A DNA stretch of 64,000 nucleotides from Malaya genurostris (lineage: Eukaryota; Arthropoda; Insecta; Diptera; Culicidae). This document shows positions 23,216 to 36,031 of this stretch, piece by piece. The stretch spans positions 298,677,814 through 298,741,813 of the forward strand of contig NC_080572.1 of NCBI RefSeq assembly GCF_030247185.1. Direction: 5' to 3'. How positions within the stretch are numbered: position 1 is the stretch's first letter; every line of letters begins with the position of its first letter. Below the pieces are notes generated by a model. It did no database searches. It was not told the DNA's origin and worked only from the letters and a program-made list of their open reading frames with translations. A program made the position numbers and the translations under genes.

Positions 23216-26200
23216 CCACTGTTTGCACATTTTTTTTCGTATTTTGAATTCACATTCCTATATATAATTGAAATAGTAGTCCTACGTCAACACGTGCGTT
23301 ATCAGTGAATAATAATACAGATATCTACGTACTTGCACATTTGATTGATAACCAATTTTCGGGGTTTCGGGCCAATGATAATCCTTTTCAGGGAACCTTT
23401 TAGAAAATCTATTTTATTCTTTTTAAGGGGCTCGCAGGTTTGCTCTCTAATTAGAGTTTTGGTAGGTCCAAGTTCACATCCACAATTGAGAAGAGAGCGC
23501 AATGAAATTAACTTTTTTCCAACTCCATCCTGTTTTGGCGCCCCCGGATGTTGACGCCTTACTCGCCTCACCCTTACTATGGCACTGCTAAATGAGTTCA
23601 TACCCATGATCTTGTTTGATTATTTTCTATCAAACTCGTTACTCTCACAACCCTCTTTTTCAGACTACCAAAGCTTGAAATAAGCATAATTTTCTTCAAA
23701 ATTGCATTTAATCAGCATTTCCGAAATTTCCTGGAATATTTTTTTCGTGAGACTGGTTCATTCTAGTAGATGCTTCCCTGGTAAAAGAGCTACCATTAAA
23801 AAGTTAGGATTTTATTTTGGCATTAAAAATACCTTACTCTTCGCTATACGGGACTGTGTGTCAATTGAAAGTTTCATAAATAAGAGCGTAACCTTTTCCC
23901 ATCATAATTTTGAACGCTTAGAACTCAGTAATTTGTTGATGAATTTATATAATTTAACTACAAATCGATTCGAAAACATTAAACTTGAACTTAAACTTAA
24001 ATGCAGTAACGTCATTTAAGTATTTCAATTGCATACCATTGAAAGATTGGTTTGAATTGACCTATGTTTTCACGAGCCAATGACAGTCTCAGCGAATGAT
24101 GTCAAACCCTCGTCCGATTTGCGCAGTATGAACTATAGCACAAAAGGGAATCTATAAATATATGCCCAAATACATTTCTGCTTTAGTTTACCCATGGCTT
24201 ATCTAACTCATTTAACTTGATTCGAAAAAGTTTAAAAGTTTTTAATTTGTCAACGGGTAGTTTGCATACTGAAATCTACATTTACATACGAACAACGCGG
24301 TGGCGCGCAAATAGATTCAGTATAAAGTTGTGTTATGATGATAATCATAGGTACTTGTTTATCATTCAATGTTCCTAAGCACAATGAACTATCTCTCAGC
24401 ATAATTCCTTAAGCCCTATTATTGAACTAAACAATAATCGTGTAACCTAATTGCATAGTTAGAAATTGAATCTTATAGAAGGGATCCAGACTAAGTGTAA
24501 CAAAAACAATGCAATGCAATGCAAATCGTTATGCAGTATAGATTTGAACAAGCTGTTGTCCCACCACGAATAAAACGCTTCAAAAGATTCGGAACTTAAT
24601 ACAAATAAGTTGAACAGACTCACATATATATAAATTATCAGATGCAATAAAATGTAGTATTAGAGATAAACTCAAGACAAGCTGATCTGCGATTTTACAT
24701 GTATCATTTAAATCCTTACTAAACTCTGGTTACCGCCAGTTTCTGTTAAATTATCATTTACATCAAAACAACAAGTGTCTTATCACTACATGCGTTGTAA
24801 CAATGACAATGTTCGTTCATGTATTAATAAAATCAAGTTACAATATGAACAAAATTAAGGAATTTGGTTGCGTATGCATTGGTTCCTTGATATTCAAAAG
24901 TGAAAATCAGTTAAAGTAACAAAATATGTTCTTTGGACTGTGTCACATATTTTCTTCCTTGTATTGCTGCCATTCTATTTTCAGACACTTTCCGAAGATT
25001 ATCGACGCTTTTTAAAGAAGAATAATTAAAATTACTGAGTTTATTGGTTGACGGTTATTCACATTTTTCACATTCACTTTTTTCGATCAAAATATTTAAA
25101 ATCTTCTCTCATCGCTGTTTAAGTTTGTACTTTCTCTGTGTTGAAAATTCTTATAATATGAAATCGTTTCATTTGTCCAGATTTATATCTTCAAGTTGTT
25201 CGTATCCAAAATTGGTCTTTTAGGTAACTTTGAAATCATCATAACTGACTTTCATTTAAAGGATATTTTTCAAAAATATGAAATGTAAAAGTTAGTGGAA
25301 GGCATCAAAATATACTAGCATCAAATGTTTTGAAAGAATCTAATTGTTAATTTGATCGCAAGAAAAATCTAGACACTAAAAGTAGAGTAAGTTTGTAATT
25401 TGTCGCTGTTTAGTGAATCCACCATCATCTTTATTTTGTTTTAAATTTGTATCACAAAAATCTGCTAGTTAATTGTTGTTTAAATACTGAGCACCTCATA
25501 CCAATCCTCCATTAAGCAGATTGGGTACTGAAACTGCATCCATCAAGGCTGGAGATACTGGATAACTTCCTAGTTCAGAGGCGAAGAAGATGATGATAAT
25601 ACGAAAGTGAAATTACACCTCAAGCTAGTTTGCCGACATCCATCATCTTCCCGTAACCCACAAGGTCCAATATCGTGCTGCTCATCCGTCTGTCTAATCC
25701 AGAGAGACCTGTTCGTTGGGTTTGAGTAGCCCACCTCCCGTTTGGTCGTGCGTCTCAGCGTGAACAACAGCATAAAAACTGTGTCAATGACCGACCGTGG
25801 AAAGGCAATGGCAATGGCATACGAATGTGTCTTCCTCCACAGCTTCCCTACCTCAACCAATGGGGAGGGGGGAGGAAGAAGCCGCGAGCAACTCTTTCCT
25901 TACATGTACTCCGAAATGTAGGTGATTCAGTCTGTCACTTTTCCTTATTGGATACCGTCGTGCCATCGGATCGGAAATGTCAAACCTGTTTCCCCGACGG
26001 CGCGGTTGGTTCCATTGGCTGTTTGCCCGGTTTTTCTCACTCCAGGCCCAGTGATTTCTCCTAAAACTCGTGACCGATGCCATTATTTGTTGTTGACGGA
26101 AATAACACCCGATGCGGTGAAGCAAGCTAATTGACATTGTGGAATTATGTCGGTGTAAACAGAGATTGAACTATGTGTGCTGAACCATATTTTAACGACT

Positions 26201-27002
26201 TGTTATGGGAAGTTGGCAGCGACGAAAATAGAGATCTTACACTACTTATAATCTAGAGAACAATACGTCATGTTTAAGAGGATATTTGGTTTCTTCTTTC
26301 GTACGTTAATGATGATTAATTTGATGCAAAATAAATCTTTCCAGCTAATGATCAACGGCAACGGAGATGTGGGTTTTTTTACTTTCATTTCGATAATAAT
26401 GCAAAACTTTCTCCGATTTGGATGATACTTTGTAAATGTCCTCAGAATGGCGAATCATTAATTTGTCATGGATAGAAAGACCGACTCGACCCAAGACTAA
26501 TGCTCAAAAGTGGCGAATGCATGCATTTTTTTCGAATGGTTGTAAATCGAAAACCTTTACTTACACAAAAAAAAATCCGAGAACTAGTAGAATATCACAC
26601 AGGAGATCAGATTGTACTGATACTAGATTAATATCTTTTCAGATAATAGAAAAATTACCCGAAAAAATTAAATTCATCAATAAATCGCTTTTTTTATTTC
26701 TTTCGCGATATTTTTATTTTAAACCAAGTAGCTTAGCTAAATTTAATTATTGTCGTTTTAACACTCCAAATGCCTAAAAAGGGAAAAAAGTTCCCTGACT
26801 ACCAAATAAATAGAGATGTCTACCTAACTAGATAGAGCTGAAGAATAAATATTCAGTTTTCGCTGAAAGATTGATGACTGGCTCTTAACTGTTGAATGTT
26901 ATTTGATTGAAGGTTTTGCTTTAATGGAGACATGTGTTTTTCACAGTTCCCAAAAACCGCAATGAAAACTCAATGAAATAATATTTCATGATGAATACTA
27001 AT
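23216..27002. other. Long gene-free stretch with a GC-richer patch
   Basis: AT-rich throughout except for about 25560-26130, where composition is GC-richer and frames of 70-96 codons overlap on both strands without recognisable domains or splice sites. The motif GTAGTCCTACGTCA lies at 23276-23289. No RNA gene, repeat boundary or coding exon could be supported. Confidence 0.5.
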
Positions 27003-27004
27003 TA

Positions 27005-28273
27005 AAGCTTGCTTCATTTAGAATTGGAACAAACTTTTGCTCATATTGTGGCGCTCCTGGTGGACGGATTTGGAAGTTCTTGGCGCCCACGTGTCGGAAA
27101 CTTTGTCAGTTTCACGTATGATTTTTGACATTTAGCAAATCAACTGTACGTTGTAAATAATCAACATGGGCACCGAAAGAAGGGAAACAGTTATTTAGAA
27201 AATCCATTGTGGTCTGCATCTAGGCTAGCTAAACAGCTGAAATTGCCCAGTAATACCGTATGACGCGTTATCAAACGGTACAAGGAAACATTGATGACGA
27301 TTCGGAAGCCTTAAGCCAATCTTCGGAGTGGAACTGTCGACCGGAAACTGCGTGGTAAGATTTTGAAGACGATTAAGAGGAATCCTAATTTCTCGGACCG
27401 TGATTTGGCCAGAAAATTCGATACTGCCCATAGTACCGTGAGAAGAACTCGACTCCGAGAGGCAATCAAGTCGTATCGAGCTAGCAAACAGCCAAATCGA
27501 ACCATAAAACAGAATAGTGTGGTCAAAATTCGTGCTCGGAAACTATATGACCAGGTGCTGACCAAGTTCAACGGGTGTCTTCTGATGGACGATGAAACCT
27601 ATGTCAAGGCTGACTTCAAGCAAATCCCAGTTCAAAAATTTAACTTGGCAACTGCTCGGGGGGATGTTCCAGCCAAATTTAAATTTGTTTTTGCCAACAA
27701 ATTTGCAAGAAAATTTATGATTTGGCCGGGCATTTGCAGCTGCGGCAAAAAAACGAAAGTTTTCGTTACAAATAAGACAATGACATCGGAACTATACCAA
27801 AAAGAGTGTCTCCAAAAACGAATTTTACCATTCATTCGATCCCACGACCATCCCGTAAAGTTTTGGCCAGATTTGGCAAGCTGTCATTATAGCAAAGTCG
27901 TTCAAAGATGGTATGCAGAGAAACGGGTCCAGTTTGTTCCGAAAAACCTTAACCCACCCAACTACCCCCAGTTTCGCCCTGTTGGGAAATACTGGGCAAT
28001 CATGAAGAGGAGACTCAAGGCAAAGGGAAAGGTTGTCAAAGACATCAATCAGATGACGACCTGGTGGAATAAGATAGCTAAAACGATGGACGAAGAAGGT
28101 GTGCGCCGCCTAATGAGCCGTGTTACAGGAAAAATTCGAGATTTCCTTCGAAACCGTGACGAATAATTTTATCCGTATTTTTTCTTAAAAGTATGAAGAA
28201 GATCTTGAATTCAATAATAAATACCTGAAATACAGCCAATTGTCTTTGTTCTAATTCTATCTGAAGCCAGCTT
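27005..28273 (+). mobile_element. Tc1-like DD37-type element, copy 1
   Basis: A 1269-bp element with imperfect terminal inverted repeats (AAGCTTGCTTCATTTAGAAT at the left; the right end reads as AAGCTGGCTTCAGATAGAAT) and TA at both flanks (27003-27004, 28274-28275). Two further copies lie at 32365-33667 and about 47650-48879. All three are close relatives with independent lesions. Confidence 0.9.
27166..28166 (+). pseudogene. Tc1-like transposase, copy 1, broken at N-terminus
   Basis: The ATG at 27166 is followed by a small deletion that shifts the frame into a stop within about ten codons. A second lesion turns the conserved Trp of NTVWRV into TGA. From 27363 the frame is open for 267 codons and covers the second helix-turn-helix (LARKFDTAHSTVRRTRL) and the catalytic domain. 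LLMDDETYVK holds the first aspartate and KFWPDLASCHY the second. Where related DD37E proteins have RPIE, this copy has FRPVGKYWAIMKRR, so the third acidic residue is glycine. The stop at 28164-28166 is the normal end. Confidence 0.9.
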
Positions 28274-28275
28274 TA

Positions 28276-28828
28276 CAAGACTTATTTTTTATCCAGCTGA
28301 TTGATTCAATCTCATGCACTATTTTGAATCAACCCAATTTGTTGTTTGTTCACATTTTTTGCTTAGATCGTCAGATCACCATAGCTAATCCTGCGCTCCT
28401 GTTATTTCTTTTTATATTTACCCTGTACTTACTTGGCCTATTACCCTCCATTAATTTGATCCGAATTAAATAAGTGAGATGCAACAGTTTTCGGGGCATA
28501 AAAACATCATTAACAGCTTTTAGCGTTCGGAGCGTGCAGAAACATTCGACAGTTAACAGCCAGTCACCAGTCTATTGGCGAAAGCTGTATAAGCTAGACC
28601 ACGAGAGAGAAAATTATATTCATGGCTTCTGTGCTTCATGAAGACTTTAATACCAGCACACTGTCTCATCTGTGAACATGTGGAATATATTTATTTCCAC
28701 TAGCTTGTTTGTTAGTGTGGTTCTTTTTAGCTGGCAAGGCATCCTCTTTGTGAGCGTTGGAATTGTTCGCTCACTATGCAATGGAAACTATATGTTCATT
28801 CACCGGTGAATGAATATTCCAAACACTG
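28276..28828. other. Gene-free spacer
   Basis: AT-rich, with no gene or clear repeat edge. It contains short inverted words such as CATTCACCGGTGAATG at about 28797-28812. Confidence 0.4.
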
Positions 28829-29174
28829 TTCATGAAACATCCACAAAACTCTGAACCTCGAAGTTCTCAAATGATTTTTTGTGTCAGCGAAACTTGATGA
28901 CGAATTTTTACCCACAGAAATATCGCTGAAGAGATAATCGGAAGGGATGAGAGCCTCGGATGATATTTCGATGCTGAATTTCTACTACGCCTCAGTTTGA
29001 CATAGAAGTGGTTCGTGCAAGATTTAATATTTATATTTTCATCAATAAATTCGCAACTGAGCAATAATAACTGCGATATTTTTGATGGACGAATATGAAC
29101 AACAATATTCTTTTCCACATTCCAAATAGTAATTATAGCGACAGAAGGCTGTTTTAATTCCAGCAGGTTGATTA

Positions 29175-30046
29175 CGAGGTCTGTTCAAAAAGTTCCCGGA
29201 ATTTTTTAATTGCGCGCGTCTGGAGCGTCCGGCGGTCAAAAATTTTTATTTATTGTGTTGGTACATACGTCCCTAATGTATGGTGAAATTTTCAGCTGTA
29301 TTCATTGTTTACATTCTGTCTTGTAGCGGCTGGTGTAGACGTGTTTTTTTGAGCTCGGCGATTTTTGTTAGTTTAAACAATGGAAGAATTGAAGAGTCAA
29401 AGAATTTGTATTAAATTTTGCGTGAAAAATGAAACAAAGTGTAACCAAGTGTGCGAAATGTTACAGAGAGCCTACGGTGAGTCTGCTATGAGAAAAACAA
29501 GTGTTTACGAGTGGTATAAACGTTTCCAAGATGGCCGCGAAGACGTTGAAGACGACGAACGCTCCGGTCGACCCAGCACGTCAATAATCGATGAAAATGT
29601 GAGAAAAGTGGAAAAAATGATTATGGATGATCGCCGAATCACTATTAGAGAAGTTGCTGATGAAGTTGGCATATCAGTTGGCTCATGCCATCATATTTTT
29701 TCAAATGTTTTGGGCATGAAACGAGTGGCAGCAAAATTCATCGTTGCTTATTCGTGATTTTTTGGCTAAAAACAAGACTTTAATCATGCCCCAACCTCCT
29801 TATTCACCAGATATCGCTCCGTGTGATTTTTTCCTGTTCCCAAAGTTGAAGAGACCCATGAAAGGACAGCTACAGAGCATTACAAAAAGTGACTATCAGG
29901 GGTGTTTCGAAGACTGGAAAAAACGCTGGCATAAGTGTATTATATCTAGGGGGGATTACTTTGAAGGGGACCATATAGATGTAGACGAATAAATAAATAT
30001 TTTTTTAGAAAAATGAGAATTCCGGGTACTTTTTGAACAGACCTCG
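29175..30046 (+). mobile_element. mariner element, internally deleted, copy 1
   Basis: 872 bp, with inverted ends CGAGGTCTGTTCAAAAAGT and TA duplications at 29173-29174 and 30047-30048. It sits inside repeat X. Sister copies of X have an uninterrupted sequence at the same place (near 3750 and 54750). The transposase gene lost its middle. A second copy lies at 62963-63901 in the opposite orientation. Confidence 0.9.
29380..29992 (+). pseudogene. mariner transposase, catalytic core deleted, copy 1
   Basis: The first 122 codons are an intact mariner DNA-binding region: paired helix-turn-helix, with YEWYKRFQDGREDVEDDERS, the SGRPST linker, and RRITIREVADEVGISVGS. After RVAAKFI the frame jumps across a deletion to LIRDFLAKNKTLIMPQPPYS and then PDIAPCDFFLFPKLKRPMKG. 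It ends FEDWKKRWHKCIISRGDYFE and stops at 29990-29992. The first two catalytic aspartates are gone, and the segment after RPMKG is shortened compared with the 63 kb copy. It might still bind mariner ends if expressed, but cannot cut DNA. Confidence 0.9.
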
Positions 30047-30717
30047 TATACTGCACTATTTAGATAAAACCCAATAAAACGCTATTTAGTATGAGTTTGA
30101 TTTTTAGACGCAGCGTTTGGGTTGGCGTAGCGATAACCTACGCTCCTATAACTTCTGCGTACGATAGTCAAACTGAACAGGGTAATATTTTTAATCTGAT
30201 GCATAAATTGTTTTATGAATGTTTTTATTACCATTATAAATATTATTGATCACAGCACATACTGCTTCTATTGATGACATTACTCCACCACCACGGTATT
30301 GCCGAAGAGATTTCGAGTACATCCACTTATCCACATCCACTATTGATCCAATTATCAACCAATTTACGCGCACTGACAGCTTTTACCAAAGTTCCGTTTT
30401 TTTTCATCGACGAATTTATTTATCATTTATTCTGCAAAGGTCTCAACCCTATGAACGGCTATGAAAGAACATTTCCCCAACATCTTTTGTTCGCGAATCA
30501 TATCAGATACTTTCTTCTTAAATATCATCGAGGAGAATGTTCGCTAGTGAACTTTCCACAGCAGATTTTTTGCCATGTGAGATCAGTTTCAGTGAGAATC
30601 GCGTTTGCGAAAAAGCAGTAGTGATCTTTGCATCAGTGAGTTTTCTGATCGATGATTTTTTTGCTTGAAAATTTCAGACGCGATTTTCGAAATTTTGATT
30701 TTTACAACACAGGAACT

Positions 30718-30895
30718 TAAATCTAAACCTGGATTCTGGAACTAGATTTTCGAACGGAGATCTAGTTTCTTTATTCAGGTTCGAAATTCAAATTCAGAAT
30801 TCAGTTCTAGAGCTCAATTTCCTAATTTAAGAACTAAATTCATAATCTGAATTCTTGTTCTGTATTCCAAATTAGAATTTTGCAACTGAATGCTG
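30718..30895. repeat. Degenerate 13-bp minisatellite
   Basis: A short array of units resembling GGATTCTGGAACT and GAATTCAGTTCTA, in the same family as 22852-23215. It starts directly after the right end of repeat X. Confidence 0.55.
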
Positions 30896-32046
30896 AGCCG
30901 GTTCCATATTTCGTATCAACTCACGAATCTTTGGTATCAGAGTGTTGGTCCCGATGTAGATAGATAAAAGATGACTAAAAGTACTGAACAGTTGTAAATA
31001 TCGGATAAATTCCGTAAAATCAACCATTGAAAGATTCTTAAAGGATTGTGTGAAGCTAACAAAAAACAACTACATATAACATTGTTTAACTCCCATTTGT
31101 TCAGCGTTGTTTGTGTGGTCGAATAAGTTTGTCGTCAAACAGTTGTACTTTAGTATAGATTATCTCATATTATGAGAGTAATCAATCACCAAGTACGTAT
31201 GATTATCGATATTTGGAAGTGCACAAGATGCATACCAATTTTATTCGCACTTACGTTATCCATTTTACGCATTTTATATCTCATATTAGGCTGTGCTAGT
31301 TCAACATTAAACGATTTGAAGCGTTTTTGCTATGCTTCTTACTGGGTATAAACGCATTTGATGAATTAATCAAAAGCTAACAAGTAACAAGTATTCTGCG
31401 TGTACCATCAAATGTTTCCATTTCTATTTGAAATCCGACATGAAATATTACACTGGTTGGATGAATCGCCTATTGCATATGCAACCAGCAACACAACGAA
31501 CGAGATTGAAACACTTCGGTTCATGAGCGATCACTATGCAATTTTAACCTAAACTTTGTGGACAAAATTCAATACATAGGGCGCCACTATTCGAAGCATT
31601 TAAACAACTTTAAGCATAAGACCTACAGAATTGTGTTGAGAAAATTGGATAGTCGAGTCTGGCAATTTTTAACCCAAACCCGACCCGTACCCGCTTAATA
31701 ATGAAAATCTTCAACCGTAACAAACCCGTAATTAAATAAGCAGACGTTGCTCTTACCCACCTCGACCCCGAAACTTTGAAATCTCACATCCACTCACAGC
31801 ATGTTCGAAATCGTTAAAATAATGATACCAAGAATTGATCCACTGGTTTCCTGTTCCATGTTGTAAAAGGCCACAAAATAGGATCTCCTTAGTCAAGGTG
31901 TATTTCCGTGCCGATGGCTGAATGGCTGCAGGAGGTTAAACAATGCAGTCGTGAACGGAATATCTGGGGTTTTCACTTACTGTGTTAAGCGAAACTCTGG
32001 CACAGTGGACGACTTCTTTCTCCGCAACTCGTGGGATTTAAATGAT
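30896..32046. other. Gene-free spacer, possibly retroposon remnant near its end
   Basis: AT-rich, with no gene. The last 200 bases (from about 31840) are GC-richer. They may belong with the retroposon sequence that resumes on the far side of the Harbinger element at 36308, but I cannot identify a protein motif in them. Confidence 0.35.
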
Positions 32047-32364
32047 TAAGGCCCGATTTCTTCACCTACGTAGCTTAACGACAAAAGCCTAGTTTATCGT
32101 AAGCTTCGCTTAAATTTAATGGTCTCTTCCAAACCGGGCTTAAAAATTTGGATTTCTTCACACTTGCTTAGCTAACTACGGGGACCGCTTACGGTAAACC
32201 TCGCTTAACCTATTTTCCAATGCCGTTCCAATATTTTTCCAGTAGAAACGTCATGTTAGGCGGACGGGTGTTTGTTTACGTGCGTTTGTTGCAAAAAAAT
32301 GTTGAAATCAAACCAGAAAAAGCGAATTCGCTCAGCAAATTTTTCTGAAGCTGAGGAGAATCTA

Positions 32365-33667
32365 AAGCTTGCTTAATTTAGAATTGGAACAAAGACAATT
32401 GCCTGTATTTCAGTTATTTATTATTGTATACAAGATCTTTTTTTATACAAATGTAGCGTTTTCTTCATACTTTTAAGAAAAAATACGGATAAAATTATTC
32501 GTCACGGTTTTGAAGGAACTCTCGAATTTTTCCTGTAACACGGCTCATTAGGCGGCGCACACCTTCTTCGTCCATCGTTTTAGCTATCTTATTCCACCAG
32601 GTTGTCATCTAATTGATGTCTTTGATAACCTTTCCCTTTGCCTTGAGTCTCCTCTTCATGATTGCCCAGTATTTCCCAACAGGGCGAAACTGGGGGTAGT
32701 TGGGTGGGTTAAGGTTTTTCGGAACAAACTGGACCCGTTTCTCTGCATACCATCTTTGAACGACTTTGCTATAATGACAGCTTGCCAAATCTGGCCAAAA
32801 CTTTACGGGATGGTCGTGGGATCGAATGAATGGTAAAATTCGTTTTTGGAGACACTCTTTTTGGTATAGTTCCGATGTCATTGTCTTATTTGTAACGAAA
32901 ACTTTCGTTTTTTTGCCGCAGCTGCAAATGCCCGGCCAAATCATAAATTTTCTTGCAAATTTGTTGGCAAAAACAAATTTAAATTTGGCTGGAACATCCC
33001 CCCGAGCCGTTGCCAAGTAAAATTTTTGACCTGGGATTTGACCGAAGTCAGCCTTGACACAGGTTTCATCGTCCATCAGAAGACACCCGTTGAACTTGGT
33101 CAGCACCTGGTCATATAGTTTCCGAGCACGAATTTTGACCACACTATTCTGTTTCATGGTCCGATTTGGCTGTTTGCTAGCTCGATACGACTTGATTCCT
33201 TCCCGGAGTCGAGTTCTTCTCACGGTACTATGGGCAGCACCGAATTTTCTGACCAAATCACGGTCCGACAGATTAGGATTCCTCTTAATCGACTTCAAAA
33301 TCTTACCACGCAATTTCCGGTCGTCAGTTCGACTCCGACGATCGGCTTGAGGCTTCCGAATCGTCGTCAATGTTTTCCTCTACCGTTTGATAACGCGCCA
33401 TACGGTATTTCTGGGCAATTTCAGCTGTTTAGCTAGCCTAGATGCCGACCACAATGGATTTTCCAAATAACTGTGCACAATTTTTTTTCCTTCTTTCGGC
33501 TTCCATGTTGATTGTTTACAAAGTACAGTCGATTTTCGGAATGTCAAAAATCATACGTGAAGCTGACAAAATTCCCGACACGTGGGCGCCAAGAGCTTCC
33601 AAATCCGTCCACCAGGAGCGCCACAATATGAGCAAAAGTTTGTTCCAATTCTAAATGAAGCAAGCTT
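32365..33667 (-). mobile_element. Tc1-like DD37-type element, copy 2, nested in Harbinger
   Basis: 1303 bp with inverted ends AAGCTTGCTT...; TA duplications lie at 32363-32364 and 33668-33669. It lies within the accessory ORF of the Harbinger element. Removing it with one TA restores an uninterrupted reading frame across the junction, so both ends are exact. It is therefore younger than the Harbinger insertion. Confidence 0.95.
32495..33506 (-). pseudogene. Tc1-like transposase, copy 2
   Basis: The ATG at 33506 is followed by one extra A in a poly-A run, which shifts the frame. Further on there is an in-frame TAG in place of the Tyr of VIKRY, and near the C-terminus a TAG replaces Gln just after GKVIKDIN. 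The catalytic core between them is open for 253 codons: LLMDDETCVKADFGQIPGQK, KFWPDLASCHY and RPVGKYWAIMKRRL. As in copy 1, the third acidic residue is glycine. Three independent lesions plus the shared Glu-to-Gly change make it inactive. Confidence 0.9.
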
Positions 33668-34876
33668 TATTGTTGAGATTGGTGCTAAATCGTAAACATA
33701 TAATTGAATGTAAGGCTACCGACACACAAAGAAATGAAGATAAAAATCATGCTTGGGATGAAATTACAATCGAGTTCAATGCAAGTTGTCTGAATACGGT
33801 AAGATAAGAATTCATTATTCATTTCCGGAAATGAATTTCAATTATATGTTAATTGCAGGTTCGAACATCCTCTGTATTGAAAAAGAAGTACGAAAACATT
33901 AAAAAAAAGTATCCGTCAGGCTGCTTCTAAAGAAAGATTTCATCGAAAGGCTACCGGGGGTGGACCAGGCCTTAGCGAATGGAGGCCAAAATCTGAGGAA
34001 CTAGTTGAACTTCGCGCTCTGTCTGTTGATGGACTTCAAACGATGTTCGACGATGATGATGATCGGGATGAAAATACTGCTGTTACAACGGAAGATATTG
34101 CAGTTCCAGGCAATTCTGACATAGATGATAGTCAAGATACATATGACGTGGAATATTTGGAGGAAACAAGAATTACACTGACTGGTAAGGATAATAAGTT
34201 GTATGATAATAGCAATGACCTCACGACAGCTATTTTTCTATCACCTACAGAAGCCCAGGAAGCTATTACCGAACCAAACCAGACCATTAACAATGTGCTC
34301 CAAGATGTGGGTAGTGTGGACACTTTATCAGGTAATTCATCTTCCGCTGGCGATACAGGCGTAATTGTCGCTAGTACTAGTCGGACCACCAATGTTGATC
34401 AACAGAAAAAAGGAGACAGGTGGGAGATTTACAGCCCAGTAATGTTAAAAAGACCTAACAGCAGCGCTTTGAATACGAGGCGTAAAACGCCATCAACAGT
34501 TGAAGTGGAGCTTAAAAAGAAGTTATTAGAACGTCACCAGGAAATGATGGAAGAGGTCCACCGGTACGAAGTTCAGAAACGTAAAGTGGAGCTTGAGGCC
34601 GCACACATTTCCCTTCAAAGTAATAAAATGAAATTACAATCTCAACAGCTTCGGTACCAGCAGATGCGCGAAAAGCATTCTCTGCGAATGAAGCTATTGA
34701 AATATACTTATGAGAATAACACGGGAAATTAAATTGGTGTTTCTAGTTCGGACAGTGATTGAATTATCTCAAATGTCGCTTTTTTTGTTTTATTTTTTTT
34801 CGTTTTTGTGAAAAATATGAAGATAACATTCTTAAATTAGTTTTATTTTATTATGTGACTGACTGACAACGATTTT

Positions 34877-36031
34877 TCACAACTGTGAAAAATAATTTTG
34901 AACTAAATAATCTCGAACGCAACCAATTGTGCTCCTTTCTACGTTTGCATTACCAGGAACGGCAATGGCAACTAGCATTTCTTCGAATCCTTCAATTTCT
35001 GTCGGAGGCTCCTCTTCCTTGACATCAATAGCAATATTATGCAACACTGCACAAGCTACAATAACGAGTTGAACAGTTGATATTTTAAAACGCATTCCTA
35101 GAGCCAGTACTGGAAATCGTCGCTTCATAACTCCATATGAACGCTCCACAACATTCCGGGTTCGGATTTGGCTTTCATTGTAGAGAGTTTCAAATGGCGT
35201 TTTGCATCTAAGAAAAGGTGTGGCTAAATAGTTAGTATTACGATAACCAGAATCTCCTACGATTAAATAGTGTCCGAAATCTCCCCATTCAAGCTGCATC
35301 TTTAATAATGAACTGTTGAAAATATGTTGGTCGTGAGATGCACCAAGCCATCTAGCGACTATGTTCAAAACTTTTAAGTTCGCCGAACTAACTGTTTGTA
35401 CATTGAGTGAGAACCATGATTTTCTATTTCTATAATTTTCGGCTTGATTGTCTCCAGGTGATTGTATTTTAATGTGTGTACAATCAATTGCACCAATAGT
35501 TCGCGGAAATCTTGCAATGGCATAGAAATCACGACTTGCAGTATGTAGCTCATCTTGCGTTTTCGGCATCATTATAAAGCGTTGGCGTAGCTTAGCTAAC
35601 GCAAGAGAAACACGTCGTATAATACGGCATACAGATGAAATACAAACGCCGGCAAAGTCTGCAATAGCAATCTGCATTGATCCTAATGCATAAAATCGAA
35701 GAGCGATCATTAGTTGCACAAACGGACAGATGTGTCGTGATCTATAACAACCAAACAGTACCTTTATAAAATATGCATTCTAGTATTCAAAATTGCAAAC
35801 CTTGTTTCATCGACATCTAAATCAGGCCGAATAATTTCTAGGACCATCAAAACAGTGCTTTTCTGAAGACGGAATCTCATGAAAAAATCCTGATCGTCCC
35901 AAGAACTGAATTGATGCGAATTTTCATTTTATATTGACGCCGTGCTGATTGCAGACCTCATCTTCAGTTTCGTCAACTTCTAAGAATCTCCAATTATAAT
36001 GGTCCCAGACATGCTGACGTTGTGCATACAT
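34877..36031 (-). pseudogene. Harbinger DDE transposase, one frameshift
   Basis: Two exons are visible on the minus strand. Exon 1 starts at the ATG at 36031 (MYAQRQHVWDHYNWRF) and ends at 35801; one frameshift near 35930 separates the start from DDQDFFMRFRLQKST. A 59-bp intron (35800-35742) is followed by exon 2 from 35741. Exon 2 carries the helix-turn-helix (IADFAGVCISSVCRIIRR) and the catalytic domain with GAIDCTHIKI, LIVGDSGYRN and VVERSYGVMKRRFP, which supply the D, D and E of the DDE site. It ends in NYFSQL at 34877. This family makes the 3-bp TWA target duplications seen at the ends. Only the single frameshift appears to disable it. Confidence 0.9.

Larger units (their letters stand above)
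28829..30712 (+). repeat. Repeat X copy, split by a mariner
   Basis: This copy follows the 54.2 kb copy from the TTCATGAAAC block through TTCGATGCTGAATTTC, the CACCACCACGGTATTGCCGA block and CAGTTTCAGTGAGAATCGCG. It reaches the GCGATTTTCGAAAT block near the right end (about 30680-30712). It is interrupted by the mariner at 29175-30046 and lacks the repeat Z insertion that splits the 54.2 kb copy. It has no coding capacity. Confidence 0.65.
32299..34732 (+). pseudogene. Harbinger Myb/SANT-like accessory protein, split
   Basis: In PIF/Harbinger elements a Myb-like partner brings the transposase to the transposon ends. The ATG at 32299 starts MLKSNQKKRIRSANFSEAEE, the opening of a SANT/MADF-type domain. 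The frame is split at a TA by the Tc1-like element (32365-33667) and resumes in phase at 33670 with LLRLVLNRKHIIECKATD. A 60-bp intron follows (33799-33858, GTAAGA to TTGCAG). The domain continues as VRTSSVLKKKYENIKKK. One extra A in the poly-A run near 33900 then shifts the frame. The remainder is open to the stop at 34730-34732 and includes an acidic stretch (DDDDDRDEN) and a basic, Gln-rich coiled-coil-like C-terminus from about 34500. Confidence 0.85.
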
